Notes under the pieces: generated by a model | Seen by the model: only the letters and a program-made list of their open reading frames with translations | Told to the model about the DNA's origin: nothing | Database searches by the model: none | Origin: Gentiana macrophylla | Lineage: Eukaryota > Streptophyta > Magnoliopsida > Gentianales > Gentianaceae | Length of the DNA: 64,000 nt | Direction: 5' to 3' | Assembly: GCA_026214975.1 (NCBI GenBank) | Contig: CM047805.1 | Location: forward strand, 6,448,001-6,512,000 | Part shown: positions 11,278 through 24,456 of the stretch, in pieces | Layout: the number at the start of each line of letters is the position of its first letter | Position numbering within the stretch: the first letter of the stretch is position 1 | Translations under genes and position numbers: made by a program

Positions 11278-13114
11278 TGTTAGGTGTGATGCCGAAAGAC
11301 AATTTTGTAATTGTTTTATTTAATAAATGAAATGATATTATTATTCATATTTATTATTCTCATAATCACCGATGTGACAATAGTATTTACACTACGAGAA
11401 AAAATCCACGAGTATATCGTTTATGTAATCACTTAACTCGGTGTATGAGATATACACGGGAGGATTGAGTTAGTGAAGATGTACTTAAAATACAATTAGT
11501 CCGTAGTAAAGTTAATCGAGTATCGGGTCTCCCTTTAACGTACTATTAATGCGCCCATAACACGATAGGTGTGATCGTCTTATCCGGACTTTCGGTTAAG
11601 GGAACCTAATGGGGCATTTATATATGATAGATATATCATATAGAAATTTGGACCGATTTGATCTCGAGTTCTCAATATAATTCCGTAATTGAGAAGTCTT
11701 ATCGAATCATTAGATGATCATATTATGGATATATCTTAATCTGAGGTGATCACGATCCAAGCTGCTTGAATCAGTATGAGGTTTGACTTGACGGTTAAGG
11801 ATTACACTGAGTCTGTGATCTGAATTACCCCATCTTGGCATTGTCTTGGATTGAGTGAGTAGTCCGTATTATCATAGATATCGGAATCCATTCCTTCCAT
11901 TTATGGAAGTAGATAGACGATTCCTTATGAGTTAATCCTGAACATTGATCGATCCATGGGATTCATATTACACCGATTAGCTACCAAAGAGTTATTTGAA
12001 TTATTGATCACTAGGGGTTAATGGTAAGTAAGGACAAGATGTTACGAAAAGGTTAACGGTAACTTCCCGATTTAGAATGAATAGTCTATGGAGGATTAAT
12101 CCATATGAAATGATTATATCAATGGGCGCTTATTACTTTCTCGTGATGAGATAAATATAATCTTATAATTGGAGGAGTGCGATCACGGGATTATGGTGGC
12201 ATATTCACGTGATTGATTTATCGAATATAATTATTCTCATTCATAAGATAATTATTTATTTGATTTATCGGAGCCACGATTATTAGTCCATGGTCCCCGA
12301 CGTGCCTCCTAATATAGCATGTATATTCTCGGACGTCGAATCCTAATAATATTAATTTAGTTCATGTTGGACTTTATTAAAACGATATGTGAATTAATTG
12401 TTTGGTGGACTATTAAATTAGTTGGGCTAAATAATTAAATATGTGGAAAAGACTTTTTCCATAATCTTGGCCCAATTATTGTGTAATGGCAAAATCAATA
12501 TTGACTAGGTCAATATATGTTTGTGGCGCCACATGTGTCCTTTTTGACAAGGAATTAGTTTTCTTGTGTGTTAAAAAGACATGTGCATAAAATATTTATT
12601 GGATAAATATTTATGGTAAATAATAAAGATAAAAAATATTCTTGATTTGTTCTAGAATATTTTGAGATTATCTTTTATTTAATAGGATTATTATAATTGA
12701 TTTTGTATTAATTATAAAATCCTTGGAGGACAAGGATTACTCTCCTATATAAAGAGAGTTCTCCCAAGTCTAAACACACAATAAAATTTCGACTTCTCCT
12801 CTTAGAGAGAAGAAGTGATAATTTCGGCCAAGGGGTTTAAGGGGAAAATCTTGGTGTTTTTTCCGGGTAGCATATCGGAGGGGTTCGAGTCGAGAATTCC
12901 TTACCGGGAATTGCTTGGATCACACGTGCGGAAGATCGTGGTGCTCTTCACATCTACTTGCAATCTTCCTATTGCGGTTCTTCAACTTGGATTTTGAGAT
13001 CCAAGAGGTATGATCTACAACCCCCTTGTAGATATAGATCTAGGTATTTTATTACGAGTATTTTATAGATCTAGATCCATAAATCGCTTCCGTTGCGATG
13101 ATATTTTCCTAACA
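11278..13114 (+). repeat. B 3' LTR
   Basis: 1837 bp, near-identical to 3670-5495. TATA-like tatataaaga at 12747-12756. Followed by the exact duplication GAATC (13115-13119) and then by the resumption of the A1 LTR at 'acggtgtgagttgtcat'. Confidence 0.92.
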
Positions 13115-13119
13115 GAATC

Positions 13120-13223
13120 ACGGTGTGAGTTGTCATACTTTGACACTATTAAGGTTTCCCCTAGCCATGAGGCGATCATGCGGTAGTGATTGGGTGTGAT
13201 ACTGAAGCATGCGGAGTACATGT
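13120..13223 (+). repeat. A1 5' LTR, segment 2 of 4
   Basis: Continues the A1 LTR after element B (compare 13713-13816 in the intact A2 LTR) and ends at CATGT, the duplication of A2. Confidence 0.88.
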
Positions 13224-15215
13224 TGTTGAAATAGTGTCCTAAACCCAATCGGGTTGGACCGGATCCGACCGGGTCGGATCATTTCTACTATTTCTTTATG
13301 TTTGTACATATATTAAATGGCTTTTCTGTTGTCATATATATGTTCTTTTAAAGAACCAATTGTGAATTGTTATATGATAACGTCCTTAGTATTAAACTGT
13401 GATAGAGAAACCATGATAGGCGATCATGGTTGATGAGATCTCTAATCACTTTAATAAGTTTGATACTTAAATGTCTCTGAGGCTCATGTACTATTAAGCA
13501 GGCATTGATAGTATAAGCAGACTAGCACGTATTAGATGTCTTCTGCCTTTTTAAGGGCGAGGATAGATCTCGTCTATCGAAGTGTAGTGACACTTGGGTA
13601 TGCGTGGACGTGTATTAGAGAATGCGTACGTTAGACTAACCCACTTACACGGATAAGTGTCACACTATGTGACGGTTGTGTAATTATCCTTTGGACCGGA
13701 GTCTTCATGGCATCACGGTGTGGATTGTCATGCTTTGACACTATTGAGGTTTCCCAGCCACGGGCGATCATGCGGTAGTGATTGGGTATGATCTTTGAAG
13801 CATGCGGAGTATACATGATTGGTCGTCCGGGAATCGCGTATCCTATGATTGGGATCGAATATCCGAAATGGCCTTCTTATAAGGAATGTCTTACTCTCGT
13901 GAATCTTTGCAAAGTGGGAGTAAACGAGTTACTTCGAGAGAGCATGATATCCAGATTATAAGATACGGTCGTTGATGTTTTGACACTCGACTAACGACCG
14001 TATGGATATTATTACAAATGATAGGATTATAAGTTACACGGTAATCGTTTTCACATGAAAGGTAGTAGTCATTGCATTTGACTCTTCCGATGATTGGGGT
14101 CACGGTGTGTTGCTAGACGCTATCCCGTGATCGTTAGGCATGAAGGGCATTTTAAGTAATTTGCACTTTGTGTCTACGCCAACATATTCGGAAGCCTATG
14201 AGGTCACAAACATAAGAACATCTAGCCGGATTAAAATATGGTTATAGATGATAACCAAATAAGGAAAGTTTATCTCGTACTATAAAGGTTATAGTGGTAA
14301 ATTAATATGGTGGTATTTATTTATTATGAATAAATAAAATACAAGATATTAATTATATTAATTAAAGAATATTCCGGAAGCCAATTTGTTGGTCAAAGGG
14401 GCGCCACATTGAAGTGTGTAAGATACACTTGGATTGTGCAATTTAATTAATGATATTACATATTATTAATATTAGATATTAATAAAATAATATAATATAG
14501 ATATATTATCCATACAGGCGTGTGTGCATAAATGCAAATTGGATTTGCGTGCATGCAAGTATGCGTGTATATATATGATATTAATAGATTTGTTTGTGTA
14601 ATATATATGTGATATATACACATGTGTAAATTGATTTATGGTAATATAATAAAAGATAAATATTGTCAATATATGATATTGACAATATCTTGGAAATATT
14701 CAATATGAGATATTGACAATATCCTAGATTTATTTAATATGAGATATTGTAATAAATGAGATAAATCAATCAATTATATTTTCCTTATTTTATTGGAAAA
14801 GGTTTTCTTCTCCCACACACACCTAGATGGGCGCCCCTACACTATAAATAAGAGGTGGGTGTCATGCTCTTTTGAATCATCACAATTCCAAGAACTAATA
14901 GTTCTTGTGTAAAATAGAGAGCATCCTATAGAGAGTTGGAGAGAGAGAGAAAAGGCCGGTCTAGCAACCGGAGTTTTCCGATAGCAATCCATGATGGGAT
15001 TCCGGCGGGTGTTCGTGTGGACTAGCGGTAGAGGCCGAACACTTGGGCGGCTCTATCGAACTACTCTCCTTAGACGGTCAAAGCGTCGATCTTTTAGATC
15101 AACCAAGGTAACCACCGTCTACTAGCTTAATTGTTTATTGCTTAAACGAAGTCGATCTTGGGTCGATAGAAATAAATTTTAAATTCATTTGCGTTCCCGC
15201 GTAGATTTCCTAACA
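13224..15215 (+). repeat. A2 5' LTR
   Basis: 1992 bp. TATA box tataaata at 14843-14850 in 'cactataaataagaggtggg'. An AT-rich part around 14655-14750 has several short palindromes such as gatattgacaatatc. The transcribed part ends with 'gtagatttcctaaca'. Confidence 0.94.
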
Positions 15216-15216
15216 G

Positions 15217-15232
15217 TGGTATCGGAGCGAGC
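15217..15232 (+). other. Primer binding site, tRNA-iMet type (element A2)
   Basis: TGGTATCGGAGCGAGC starts one base after the LTR. It matches the initiator tRNA-Met complement TGGTATCAGAGC with one change. Confidence 0.85.
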
Positions 15233-18201
15233 TTCGAGCTTAAGCAATAAGCATGTTAAATTGCGTAGTTAATTTTATCGTTTAAATCACGTAATTAAAA
15301 TATGAAAGATTTTTTATTCGCAAATCGATACACGAAACGGAAAAAAAAAAAAAAAAAAGGCGGCTTTTGGGGTGCTCGGCCGATCGGCGGCGGCACCCCA
15401 CGAAAATTGCGTTGAGGCGCGCGGCACCCTTTGGGCGGTCGACGTCGGTGGTGCATCTTTTAGTGGATCCCAAATTTTGTTTTGTGTATTTTGTGTTTCA
15501 ATATTGTTCATAGTTGTGATTGGTAATTCCTCCTTTGTTTAGTTGTGTCATGTGGCTAACCAATGGTTCAAATAGTTTTAGCCATTGGGATGTCACATGG
15601 CATTAAAATAATAATGGTCTTTCCAAACTTTGTTTGGAATAGAGCTAAACCCTTTCCAAATATTTGATTTGGAAAAGGCCAAGCTTGTGCCACTTCCAAA
15701 ATTTTGATTTTGGAAAGTGGCGACTCAACTAAAATTATTTGGCCTTTCCAAATATTTGATTTGGAATGGCTGCAGCCCTTTTCAAATATTTGATTTGTAA
15801 AGGCACAGTAGCGCCACTTCCAAAATTTTGATTTTGGAAAGTGGCGAACCTAAGCCAAATTTGGTTTAGAAACAAAGGCATCCTTTGATTACGAATCAAA
15901 AGGAAAGAAACAAAAGAGAAATAATTTTAATTTTGATTTATTTTGGAATAGTTCTAATTAATTAAAATTAAAATTAAAATCGGTTTAAAATGAATCGTAA
16001 ATTTTATTTCGATTAAAATCATTAAATTAATTAAATGTTAATTAGTTAATTGATTGGATAAAATTATTTAATAGATTAAATGTTAATTGATTAATTAAGA
16101 CGCAAGTAGTTAAATTTTAATTTTATCTTTTTCATAAGATTTTATTGTATGGATTAGATATAGTAGATATAATATGATTATATGGACCACGATTGATCAT
16201 GGACTCGACCGATAGGATAGATGTGAATGATTTAATTTTTCTGTTGGTTTAAAAATTGTCCTAGGCCGTTATGAAGAACGTGACCTAGTTTATTTTCTGC
16301 ATTTAACCCATTCCCGTTAGCTCCCCCGTGTACGGCGGGTGTATTTATTTTATTAGATAGAATTAAATGTAACAAGAATGGAGCGGAAGATGGAGACCAA
16401 AGAAAGACGAAAATAAAGATCCCATTGGAGAATGGAGTATTAAAGATCCTATTGGCGGTTGCATTACCCTTAGATTGTGACCAGCGGTTTAAAATCGATT
16501 TGTATTCGAAACCGCACATAGGAAAAGTCCATGATCATACCGGTTACTTTACGCATTTATTTATTACTGCAGGCTTGTATTTATTTTATATGATACGATA
16601 GATGCATGACTAGGCACGATCTACATAAATGTGTAGGATGTATGTCTATAGAGATAGATATATTTGATGAGACCGTAATAAATTAATTAAGAGAATTAAT
16701 TCAAAATTAATTAAGTGAATTAATTTAAAAATTACTCCCACAACAAAAATCGAGTTATAATATGTCTCCCAATATTATAGTGACGGTGAAGAGCCCTTGT
16801 TCGATCCAACTGATCGCCCACGTCGGGAGTTGACCTACCACGGGTATATCGTCATTATCGAGATATGATCGTTATGAGATCTCATGAATACTTGGGTTAC
16901 GACTTCGACTAAGAATCTTGCGGTGATTGGCCACGTCAGGACCGTCGATTTTAGAGACATAAGGTTGACTATCACATAGACGATGTGAATCGTCAAAGAG
17001 TTGACTAGTCAAACCACTCGAAGTCGCGTTAGACGCGATCGGTAAAGTACCTACCCGTCGAAATTGACCGGTTGATCGCCCACGTCGGGATCGAGTCAAC
17101 TAGATAGATTCCAACCACTAAAGAATTTTGAAAATTTCTTGAAAGTCAATTGGGAGTAGTTGACTAGTGGGAGCAAAATCATAATCCCAAAGACCATATT
17201 TGATTTTGCGTGTATAGACAACAACACTCTTTTATCTTTATTTTTATGTTGTAGTTTAAGCAAACTTTATATTTATGTTTTATTCTCGATTAGTAAAACC
17301 AAATTTTGATTTGCTTGAGAAACGTTCTCAAGAATGGTTAAGTAAATTTTAATCCTTTTAAAATAAAGCAATAACACGAGCAATCCCGTTATAGTAGCTA
17401 AAGTCAAGGAGACTACATATTTGATGGAGTCCTCCAAGACTTTAATTATTAAAGAAAAACGGTAGCTCATTGGATACGATCCAATATGATCATTCAGTCA
17501 TATGATGACAATTAATTCAAACGTTGGATAAGAATGACCACATCTAATTTTGGAAAGGTTGTTTTCAAAATTGTAAGATTTAAGTATCGACTTAATTCTA
17601 TCATTGCTTAAGGTTAATTAAAAAGTCAATGTTTTGAATACGATTCAAAAGGTTAAATAAACTATTTAATAAACTTTAGATTTTCTTTATGAAAGGAAGT
17701 TGAAAACATAGCTCTTGTGATCTTTTTAAGTCTTATGAAGACTACAATAAGAAATATTTCTCAAGTGCTTAAAGGATTAAAAGGAAAGTTAGGGCATGTG
17801 CTTAAATAGAGAACTTATTGAAGTTTCTATTCTAGGCAAGTTAGTTGAGATAAATCTATCTAAGTTCAAGTCAACTCTTAGATATATGATATCTTACGAG
17901 TGTGATTAAATTAGAAAGATTAAATACAGATATGGAAGGTTAAACAAATGTTGCAACACTTACCATATTCTGGATCTAATAAACTGATAAGGGAACTAAA
18001 TAAATGTTATTATGTTCCGGTTCTTATGAAGAATACGTTTTCAGTTATTTGTTAGGATTTAGTAGACACATTCAATTGTAAAGAATAAATGTTATTCTGA
18101 TAAAGTTGGAAGGTCACTGAATCTAACATACGAGATTGTTGTCACTATATAGTTGATATATGTGATGAGATCTCAACTAAATATTTGTATGGCTGTTATC
18201 C
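15233..18201 (+). other. A2 leader and lost gag region
   Basis: There is an A-tract at about 15341-15358 and a cluster of imperfect hairpins at 15619-15844 (see findings). From about 15900 the sequence is AT-rich without a usable frame, and gag should lie in this stretch but is not recognisable. The motif 'ctagtgggagcaaaatcata' at 17164-17183 is also present in A1 near 46331. Confidence 0.6.
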
Positions 18202-19157
18202 TTGATATTTATAGTTGTTCTAGATGTAGTCTCTCTGGAAGGGAAGCGCGTAGTTAAACGTCATTCTGATGATGTTGAACCATATGATTATGAATCATGT
18301 GGGTTATATGTATCTTATCCAAAGAGGACTAAAATACCCTTTTTCGAAAAGGTTGTAAAATCTAAAAAAAAAAATTGTCTAAAGCCTAAACATACGAATG
18401 TTTGTTGGCTTGTGACAATTAATACCACAAATAATTGTTTATTAGTCTCTATGACTATTTTTAGAAATAGTCAAGTGTACTCATGAAGTGCATGATTCGG
18501 AAAGCCGAAAAGTTTGAGCCAAGATTTAATATGAGATTGATGAGCTACTTAGAATTAATCTTCAATTGGATTGAAGTAATTAATACCGAAGGGTGTTTCG
18601 TAGTCGTCTGAAAGGGAATAAGATTCTCCCTTGAAGGATACCATCTTTGGGATACGCAATTAGATTGTGTTCCCAAAATGGAAATAACACTTTATAAGAT
18701 AAAGGTGTGACGCAAGCCATGCGATGTATCCCTTACCCGTTTTGGGATAGTGCCCTTATACTTAACCTAGTTCCAAAGAATAAACGTTGAATAAATTCCA
18801 TATTAGATATGGAAGATGATAATGTCGAATCTATCTTAACCGATGATTTGAAGTTGTCATAGGCAATGTCAGAAAGGCTTGGAGCCTAGTACGACATATG
18901 CAACTTTGTGGAATGTCTTAGCAAGTACGCTGGAAATTATTTACTTGTCCGCGGAGCAAAATGCTTGTCTCCAAACATGCTGTCTTCTAAAGGAAGTGTT
19001 TCTTCCAAAAGAAACAGTGGGAGTGAATCAGATCTCAAAAGAGTTTGAGAACCCCAAAGATATATTCAACCAATGGAACATGAGCAGACGCCACACAATG
19101 ATGAGATGTAGATCAACGCTCAATGCACACAAAAAAGTTACAGAAGTCCATGGATAA
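18202..19157 (+). pseudogene. Decayed Copia integrase traces in A2
   Basis: Two short open pieces. The first (18202-18486) reads 'YDYESCGLYVSYPKRTKIPF', resembling the cysteine-containing end of a Copia GAG-pre-integrase (...FESY..CESCL.GKMTKSPF), with the second Cys pair lost. The second (18879-19157) reads 'LLKEVFLPKETVG' and 'ISKEFENPKD', resembling the segment after the integrase core (AVFLEKEFL.K...). The catalytic core between them is unreadable. A1 has the same two pieces at 47440-47560 and 48113-48397. Confidence 0.55.
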
Positions 19158-20590
19158 CCTTAGGCCCGAAAAGGTCATTGGTATGTTCATCTTGAAGAAT
19201 GAATATCTCACGACTTGTGAAAGAATGTTTGAGAGGCAAGATTGAGAGATATGGCTAGGAGCCATGATATCCGAATTAGATTCCATCGGTGACAATCGGG
19301 TTGTGAACCTAGTCTGCCTTACCTAAGGGAGTGTCCCCGAAAGGTGACATGGATAGTAATATGATTACCATAAGGCTATAGTGACGGTGAAGGGTATGAG
19401 GTGTAAACCTTGTAATTGTCTTTATCTTTGCCGGTTTGTGCCCGATTCTATTCGGACTATGCTTGTTATAACTTCGTATCATGACTATATGATAGTGTTG
19501 AAGACGTTAGGCGTGACACTTTCGATGTTCATAGACAATAACATGATATGTAAGCCCACGAGATCCATTTATGCACTCAAACAAGTTTCTCTAGACAATT
19601 TCTTTGTTTGATAATCAAAGGAGTTTGATTTAGTCAAAAGAAGGATATGCCCAATGTGCAAGATGGATAGTGGGAGTGTGTTACGATTTTCGAGTAAGTT
19701 ATTGGATATCTCTCTCGAGAATTGTCACCCCATGTCACAGTCAATTAATGTTTGGTAGTTCAAGGTCTTTACGAAAGCACTTGGATTAGCAGTTCTTATT
19801 TTAGAAATAAGAATATATAGTGATAGAATTAACTGCTGTTAGATTATTGTTTACCTATATAGATGTGATGCTAAAAGAAGTTTAGCATAGATCGCAAGAT
19901 CTATCTATGTTAGGGCGTTGGTCCTAAAGATAAGGTGAAAGATGATGCTTATGGAAGGTTTCCTTCGCTCCTGCGATAGGAACCATCATAAAGGAAATGC
20001 CGGATGTTCATAGTTCATGAAGAGTCATGAGCAAGTATGAAAGTGAATCTGGTAAATGTCGAGAATATCCTTAAAAAAATTAAGGAAGAGTTCCTAGTTT
20101 ATTGAAACTTGGAATTAAATAAACGTAGATATACAGACGTATATCCTGAGTCTTATGAAGGCGAGTGGGAGCTATAGTCTGGGTTTGCAGTCACTTTGAA
20201 TAAGTGATACAGTGAGCTGGAAATGTTCTTAGCGATGGGTCACTATAAATTCTACAACTAGGCCAAAACACAGTAGTGCCTTAGAGGCACAGCGGGAGCA
20301 GTACATGAATCTAGAAGGTTCATTCTTGAACCTTGTACGGTTCTTCCACCTTTTCTATATAGTTGATATAGTAAGTGGATTCATTGCTTGAAGCAAGGGC
20401 CAGGGTCTCGTCAGAGATTCATGTGTGTGTTGAGGCGTTTCCTTTGATTTGGTCATTTGGAGCATGATATGAAGATAGTCTGAGTCCCCACGGATAGCGA
20501 TCCGTTTACGGCTAGGGCTGGTTGCGAGTATTGCATGAGATTCTTGTGTTTCAACTTGGTCTTGTGTGTACGAGTAATTCGTTTTAGGCC
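19158..20590 (+). pseudogene. Decayed Copia reverse transcriptase/RNase H region in A2
   Basis: 'SIYALKQVSLDNFF' near 19565-19606 matches the plant Copia motif SIYGLKQASR.WN. The A1 copy keeps SIYGLKQ (50510-50545). No YVDD or complete RNase H motif can be recovered. AGTGGGAG motifs are at 19669 and 20164. Confidence 0.55.
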
Positions 20591-20601
20591 AAGTGGGAGA
20601 T
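20591..20601 (+). other. Polypurine tract of A2
   Basis: AAGTGGGAGAT directly precedes the 3' LTR. Confidence 0.88.
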
Positions 20602-22596
20602 TGTTGAAATAGTGTCCTAAACCCAATGGGGTTGGACCGGATCCGACCGGGTCGGATCATTTCTACTATTTCTTTATGTTTGTACATATATTAAATGGCT
20701 TTTCTGTTGTCATATATATGTTCTTTTAAAGAACCAATTGTGAATTGTTATATGATAACGTCCTTAGTATTAAAATGTGATAGAGAAACCATGATAGGCG
20801 ATCATGGTTGATGAGATCTCTAATCACTTTAATAAGTTTGATACTTAAATGTCTCTAGGCTGATGTACTATTAAACAGGGCATTGATAGTATAAACAGAC
20901 TAGCACGTATTAGATGTCTTTTGTCTTTAAGGGCAGGGATAGATCTCGTCTATCGAAGTGTAGTGACACTTGGACTGTATGTGCACATGTATTAGAGAAT
21001 GCGTACGTTAGACTGACCCACTTACACAGATAAGTGTCACACTATGTGACGGTTGTGTAATTATCCATTGGACCGGAGTCTTCATGGCATCACGGTGTGG
21101 ATTGTCATGCTTTGACACTATTGAGGTTTCCCCTAGCCACGGGGCGATCATGCGGTAGTGATTGGGTATGATCTTCAAAACATGCGGAGTATACATGATT
21201 GGTCGTCCGGGAATCGCGTATCCTATGATTGGGATCGAATATCCGAAATGGCCTTCTTATAAGGAATGTCTTACTCGTGAATCTTTGCAAAGTGGGAGTA
21301 AACGAAGTTACTTCGAGAGAGCATGATATCCAGATTATAAGATACGGTCATTGATGTTTTGACACTCGACTAACGACCGTATGGATATTATTACAATGAT
21401 AGGATTGTAAGTTACACGATAATCAAGTTTCACATGAAAGGTAGTAGTCATTGCATTTGACTCTTCCAATGATTGGGGGTCACGGTGTGTTGCTAGACGA
21501 TATCCCGTGATCGTTAGGCATGAAGGGCATTTTCATAATTTGCACTTTGTGTCTACGGCCAACATATTCGGAAGTCTATCAGGTCACACACATAAGAACA
21601 TCTAGCCGGATTAAAATGTGGTTATAGATGATAACCAAATAAGGAAAGTTTATCTCGTACTATAAAGGTTATAGTGGTAAATTAATATGGTGGTATTTAT
21701 TTATTATGAATAAATAAAATACAAGATATTAATTATATTAATTAAAGAATATTCCGAAAGCCAATTTGTTGGTCAAAGGGGCGCCACATTGAAGTGTGTA
21801 AGATACACTTGGATTGTGCAATTTAATTAATGATATTACCTATTATTAATATTAGATATTAATAAAATAATATAATATAGATATATTATCCATACAGGCG
21901 TGTGTGCATAAATGCAAATTGGATTTGCGTGCATGCAAGTATGCGTGTATATATATGATATTAATAGATTTATTTGTGTAATATATATGTGATTTATACA
22001 AATGTGTAAATTGATTTATGGTAATATAATAAAAGATAAATATTGTCAATATATGATATTGACAATATCTTGGAAATATTCAATATGAGATATTGACAAT
22101 ATCCTAGATTTATTTAATATGAGATATTGTAATAAATGAGATAAATCAATCAATTATATTTTCCTTATTTTATTGGAAAAAGGTTTTCTTCTCCTCCACA
22201 CCTAGATAGGGCGCCCCCTACACTATAAATAAGAGGTGGGTGTCAAGCTCTTTTGAATCATCACAATTTTAAGAACTAATAGTTCTTGTGTAAAATAGAG
22301 AGCATCCTATAGAGAGTTGGAGAGAGGGAAAAAGGCCGGTCTAGCAACCGGAGTTTTCCAATAGCAATCCATGATGGGATTCCGGCGGGTGTTCGTGTGG
22401 ACTAGCGGTGAGGCCGAACACTTGGCGGCTCTATGCGAGAACTACTCTCCTAGACGGTCAAAGCGTCGATCTTTTAGATCAACCAAGGTAACCACCGTCT
22501 ACTAGCTTAATTGTTTATTGCTTAAACGAAGTCGATCTTGGGTCGATAGGAAATAAATTTTAAATTCCGCTGCGTTCCCGCGTAGATTTCCTAACA
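20602..22596 (+). repeat. A2 3' LTR
   Basis: 1995 bp, near-identical to 13224-15215. TATA box tataaata at 22224-22231. Followed by the duplication CATGT and the next A1 LTR segment. Confidence 0.94.
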
Positions 22597-22601
22597 CATG
22601 T

Positions 22602-22899
22602 TTGGTCGTCCAGGAATCGCGTACCCTATTAGTAGGAGTGAATATCCGAAAGGGCCTTCTTATAAGGAATGTCTTACTCTTTTGAATCTTTGCAAAGTGG
22701 AAGTAAATGAGTTACTTCAAGAGGGTATGATATTCATATTATAAGATACGGTCGTTGATGTTTGACACTCGACGTACGACCGTATGAATATTATTACAGC
22801 GATAGGATTCTATTTACACAATGAATCGCTTTCACATTAAAGGTAGTAGTCGTTGCATTTGACTCTTCCGATGATTGGGGGTCATGGTGTGTTGCTAGA
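22602..22899 (+). repeat. A1 5' LTR, segment 3 of 4
   Basis: Continues 'ttggtcgtccaggaatcgcg' as in the intact LTRs and ends with CTAGA at 22895-22899, the duplication of element C. Confidence 0.9.
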
Positions 22900-24433
22900 T
22901 GTTAAGGGTGATTTTGTACGTTTTATAACGATATATTTTACGATGATTTTCCCCATATTTATATTATTTGCATAAGAATTGGCCTTTATATGGAAATATT
23001 AAGCAAGTGATGCTTTTAAGGGTCTAATTGCGAAAGTGATTAAATTATGTGTTGACTTGGTGATTTTATGTTTATTGGAATTTTGTTACGCTTTGCGGTG
23101 TTTTTGATGTCATGTAGGTACTTGTTTGAGGCTAAATTGATGATCAAATGTTGATAAAACTCGAGCTAAATCAAGATAGAGGAGATAATGGTGTGTTGGA
23201 TTGAGAAGGAAAAGAGATAGAGTTGAAGAAATCCGTTTTTGATCGAAGATGGGTCAAGCGTCGGATCAAAGTGACAGCGTCCACCTTGCGGCAACCACTG
23301 GACGGGCGTTTGAAGACCTTAAACGGGCGTCGAAGGAAAATTTAATCTGAGAGAGTTTGGGCGCCGAGCGGTCGGCGTTCACCTCCGTCCTGAAAGGCTG
23401 CTTGACGAAGGCCCAAAGATAGTGGACGGGCGTCCAAGCACCGCCTTAGCCTAAACCGACCTAAAAATCTATAAATAGGCGCGATTTCTCAAACCCTAGA
23501 CACACAATTCGAACCCTAAAAACTTAGGGGCAGCTTGGCTGCATTTTTCTACAGTTTTTATCTAATTTTATGCAATTTAATTCCTAGATTAGATTAGATA
23601 GACTCATGTCTTTTATTTCATCAATTCGAGTTGCAACAAGGATGTTAAGAGGCTAAACCCTCTTGAACAAGCGTTGTGAAGCCGTCCATCAACAATTCAG
23701 TTTGATTCGTGATTGATTTGTGAGTTTCTATCTCAAGTTTGTTTCTTTTATCATGCTTTACATTGTTTTATTGCAAGTCGTATCGAAAGATGTTTGCTTT
23801 ATGATTGTTTTATTGATGAAAATCATATAAACATTAGATCACCATGCTAAAAGAATAGATATTTGATCTAATTAAAATGAGAGTTATTAGATTGATTGTC
23901 TAGATTAGAAATTGAAAGATTTCACGCCTAGGTTAGAAAGACGTAATCTTTAACATCGAAAGATAAAAGGTTAGGAAACGAACTTGTCTACGAGAGTAGG
24001 AGTTTATGCCTTTGATTAGGTGAATCACGACTTGAGTGGAGATCACGAATTAATCCGAATTAGAATTGAATGTTGATAGGATAGGTGGATCAATTGCTTG
24101 TTCGTTCGTTATAATTTGATTTTAATCCTTTGAACTTGAATTGTTAGATTAGTTTACTTTTTCTGCACTTTAGTTTAGTTTAGTTTATAACTTTCAATCT
24201 TTCCTAGCTTTGGATTTCATCCTCTGTCTAGTTTATTTTCAAAGATGTTTGTCCGATTTTAGTTCCTGTTTAGGTTAGTTTTCGTGACAATAATTAGTTA
24301 AAAACAAAAGCTAGGGTTCACAAATAGTCTAGCTCCCGTAAGATCGACCCGGCATAGCCTCTACACTACGATCCTTGCACTTGAGGTTAACCGGTTTATT
24401 ACTTGTTGTTTTGTATTGATAAAATGCAGGACA
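22900..24433 (+). repeat. C 5' LTR
   Basis: 1534 bp. TATA box tataaata at 23470-23477, followed by 'ggcgcgatttctcaaaccct'. GACGGGCGTCC-type motifs lie upstream (23290-23440). Near the end is 'gtaagatcgacccggcatag', the block shared by the Athila-like LTRs of this window. Confidence 0.93.
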
Positions 24434-24439
24434 AGTTTT

Positions 24440-24456
24440 TGGCGCCGTTGCCGGGA
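24440..24456 (+). other. Primer binding site for tRNA-Asp (element C)
   Basis: TGGCGCCGTTGCCGGGAA, six bases after the LTR end, complements the 3' end of plant tRNA-Asp with one base missing. Confidence 0.9.

Larger units (their letters stand above)
3670..13114 (+). mobile_element. Element B: complete decayed Copia element (duplication GAATC)
   Basis: Two near-identical LTRs of about 1.83 kb (3670-5495, 11278-13114) start TGTTAGGTGTGATG and end TTTTCCTAACA. The flanking 5-bp duplication GAATC is exact (3665-3669, 13115-13119). The 5.8-kb interior has an initiator tRNA-Met-like primer site, a long repeat-rich leader, and no open gag-pol. Faint traces of Copia reverse transcriptase (9850-10240) and RNase H (10670-10975) are in the right order and on the same strand. 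The close match of the LTRs against the ruined coding part suggests a non-autonomous family (inference). Confidence 0.93.
13224..22596 (+). mobile_element. Element A2: complete decayed Copia element (duplication CATGT)
   Basis: Near-identical LTRs of about 1.99 kb (13224-15215, 20602-22596), TGTTGAAATAG...TTTCCTAACA, with exact flanking CATGT at 13219-13223 and 22597-22601. It has a primer site of initiator tRNA-Met type and an AAGTGGGAGAT polypurine tract. The 5.4-kb interior is collinear with that of A1 and contains only broken Copia coding traces. It inserted into the LTR of its own relative, A1. Confidence 0.95.
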
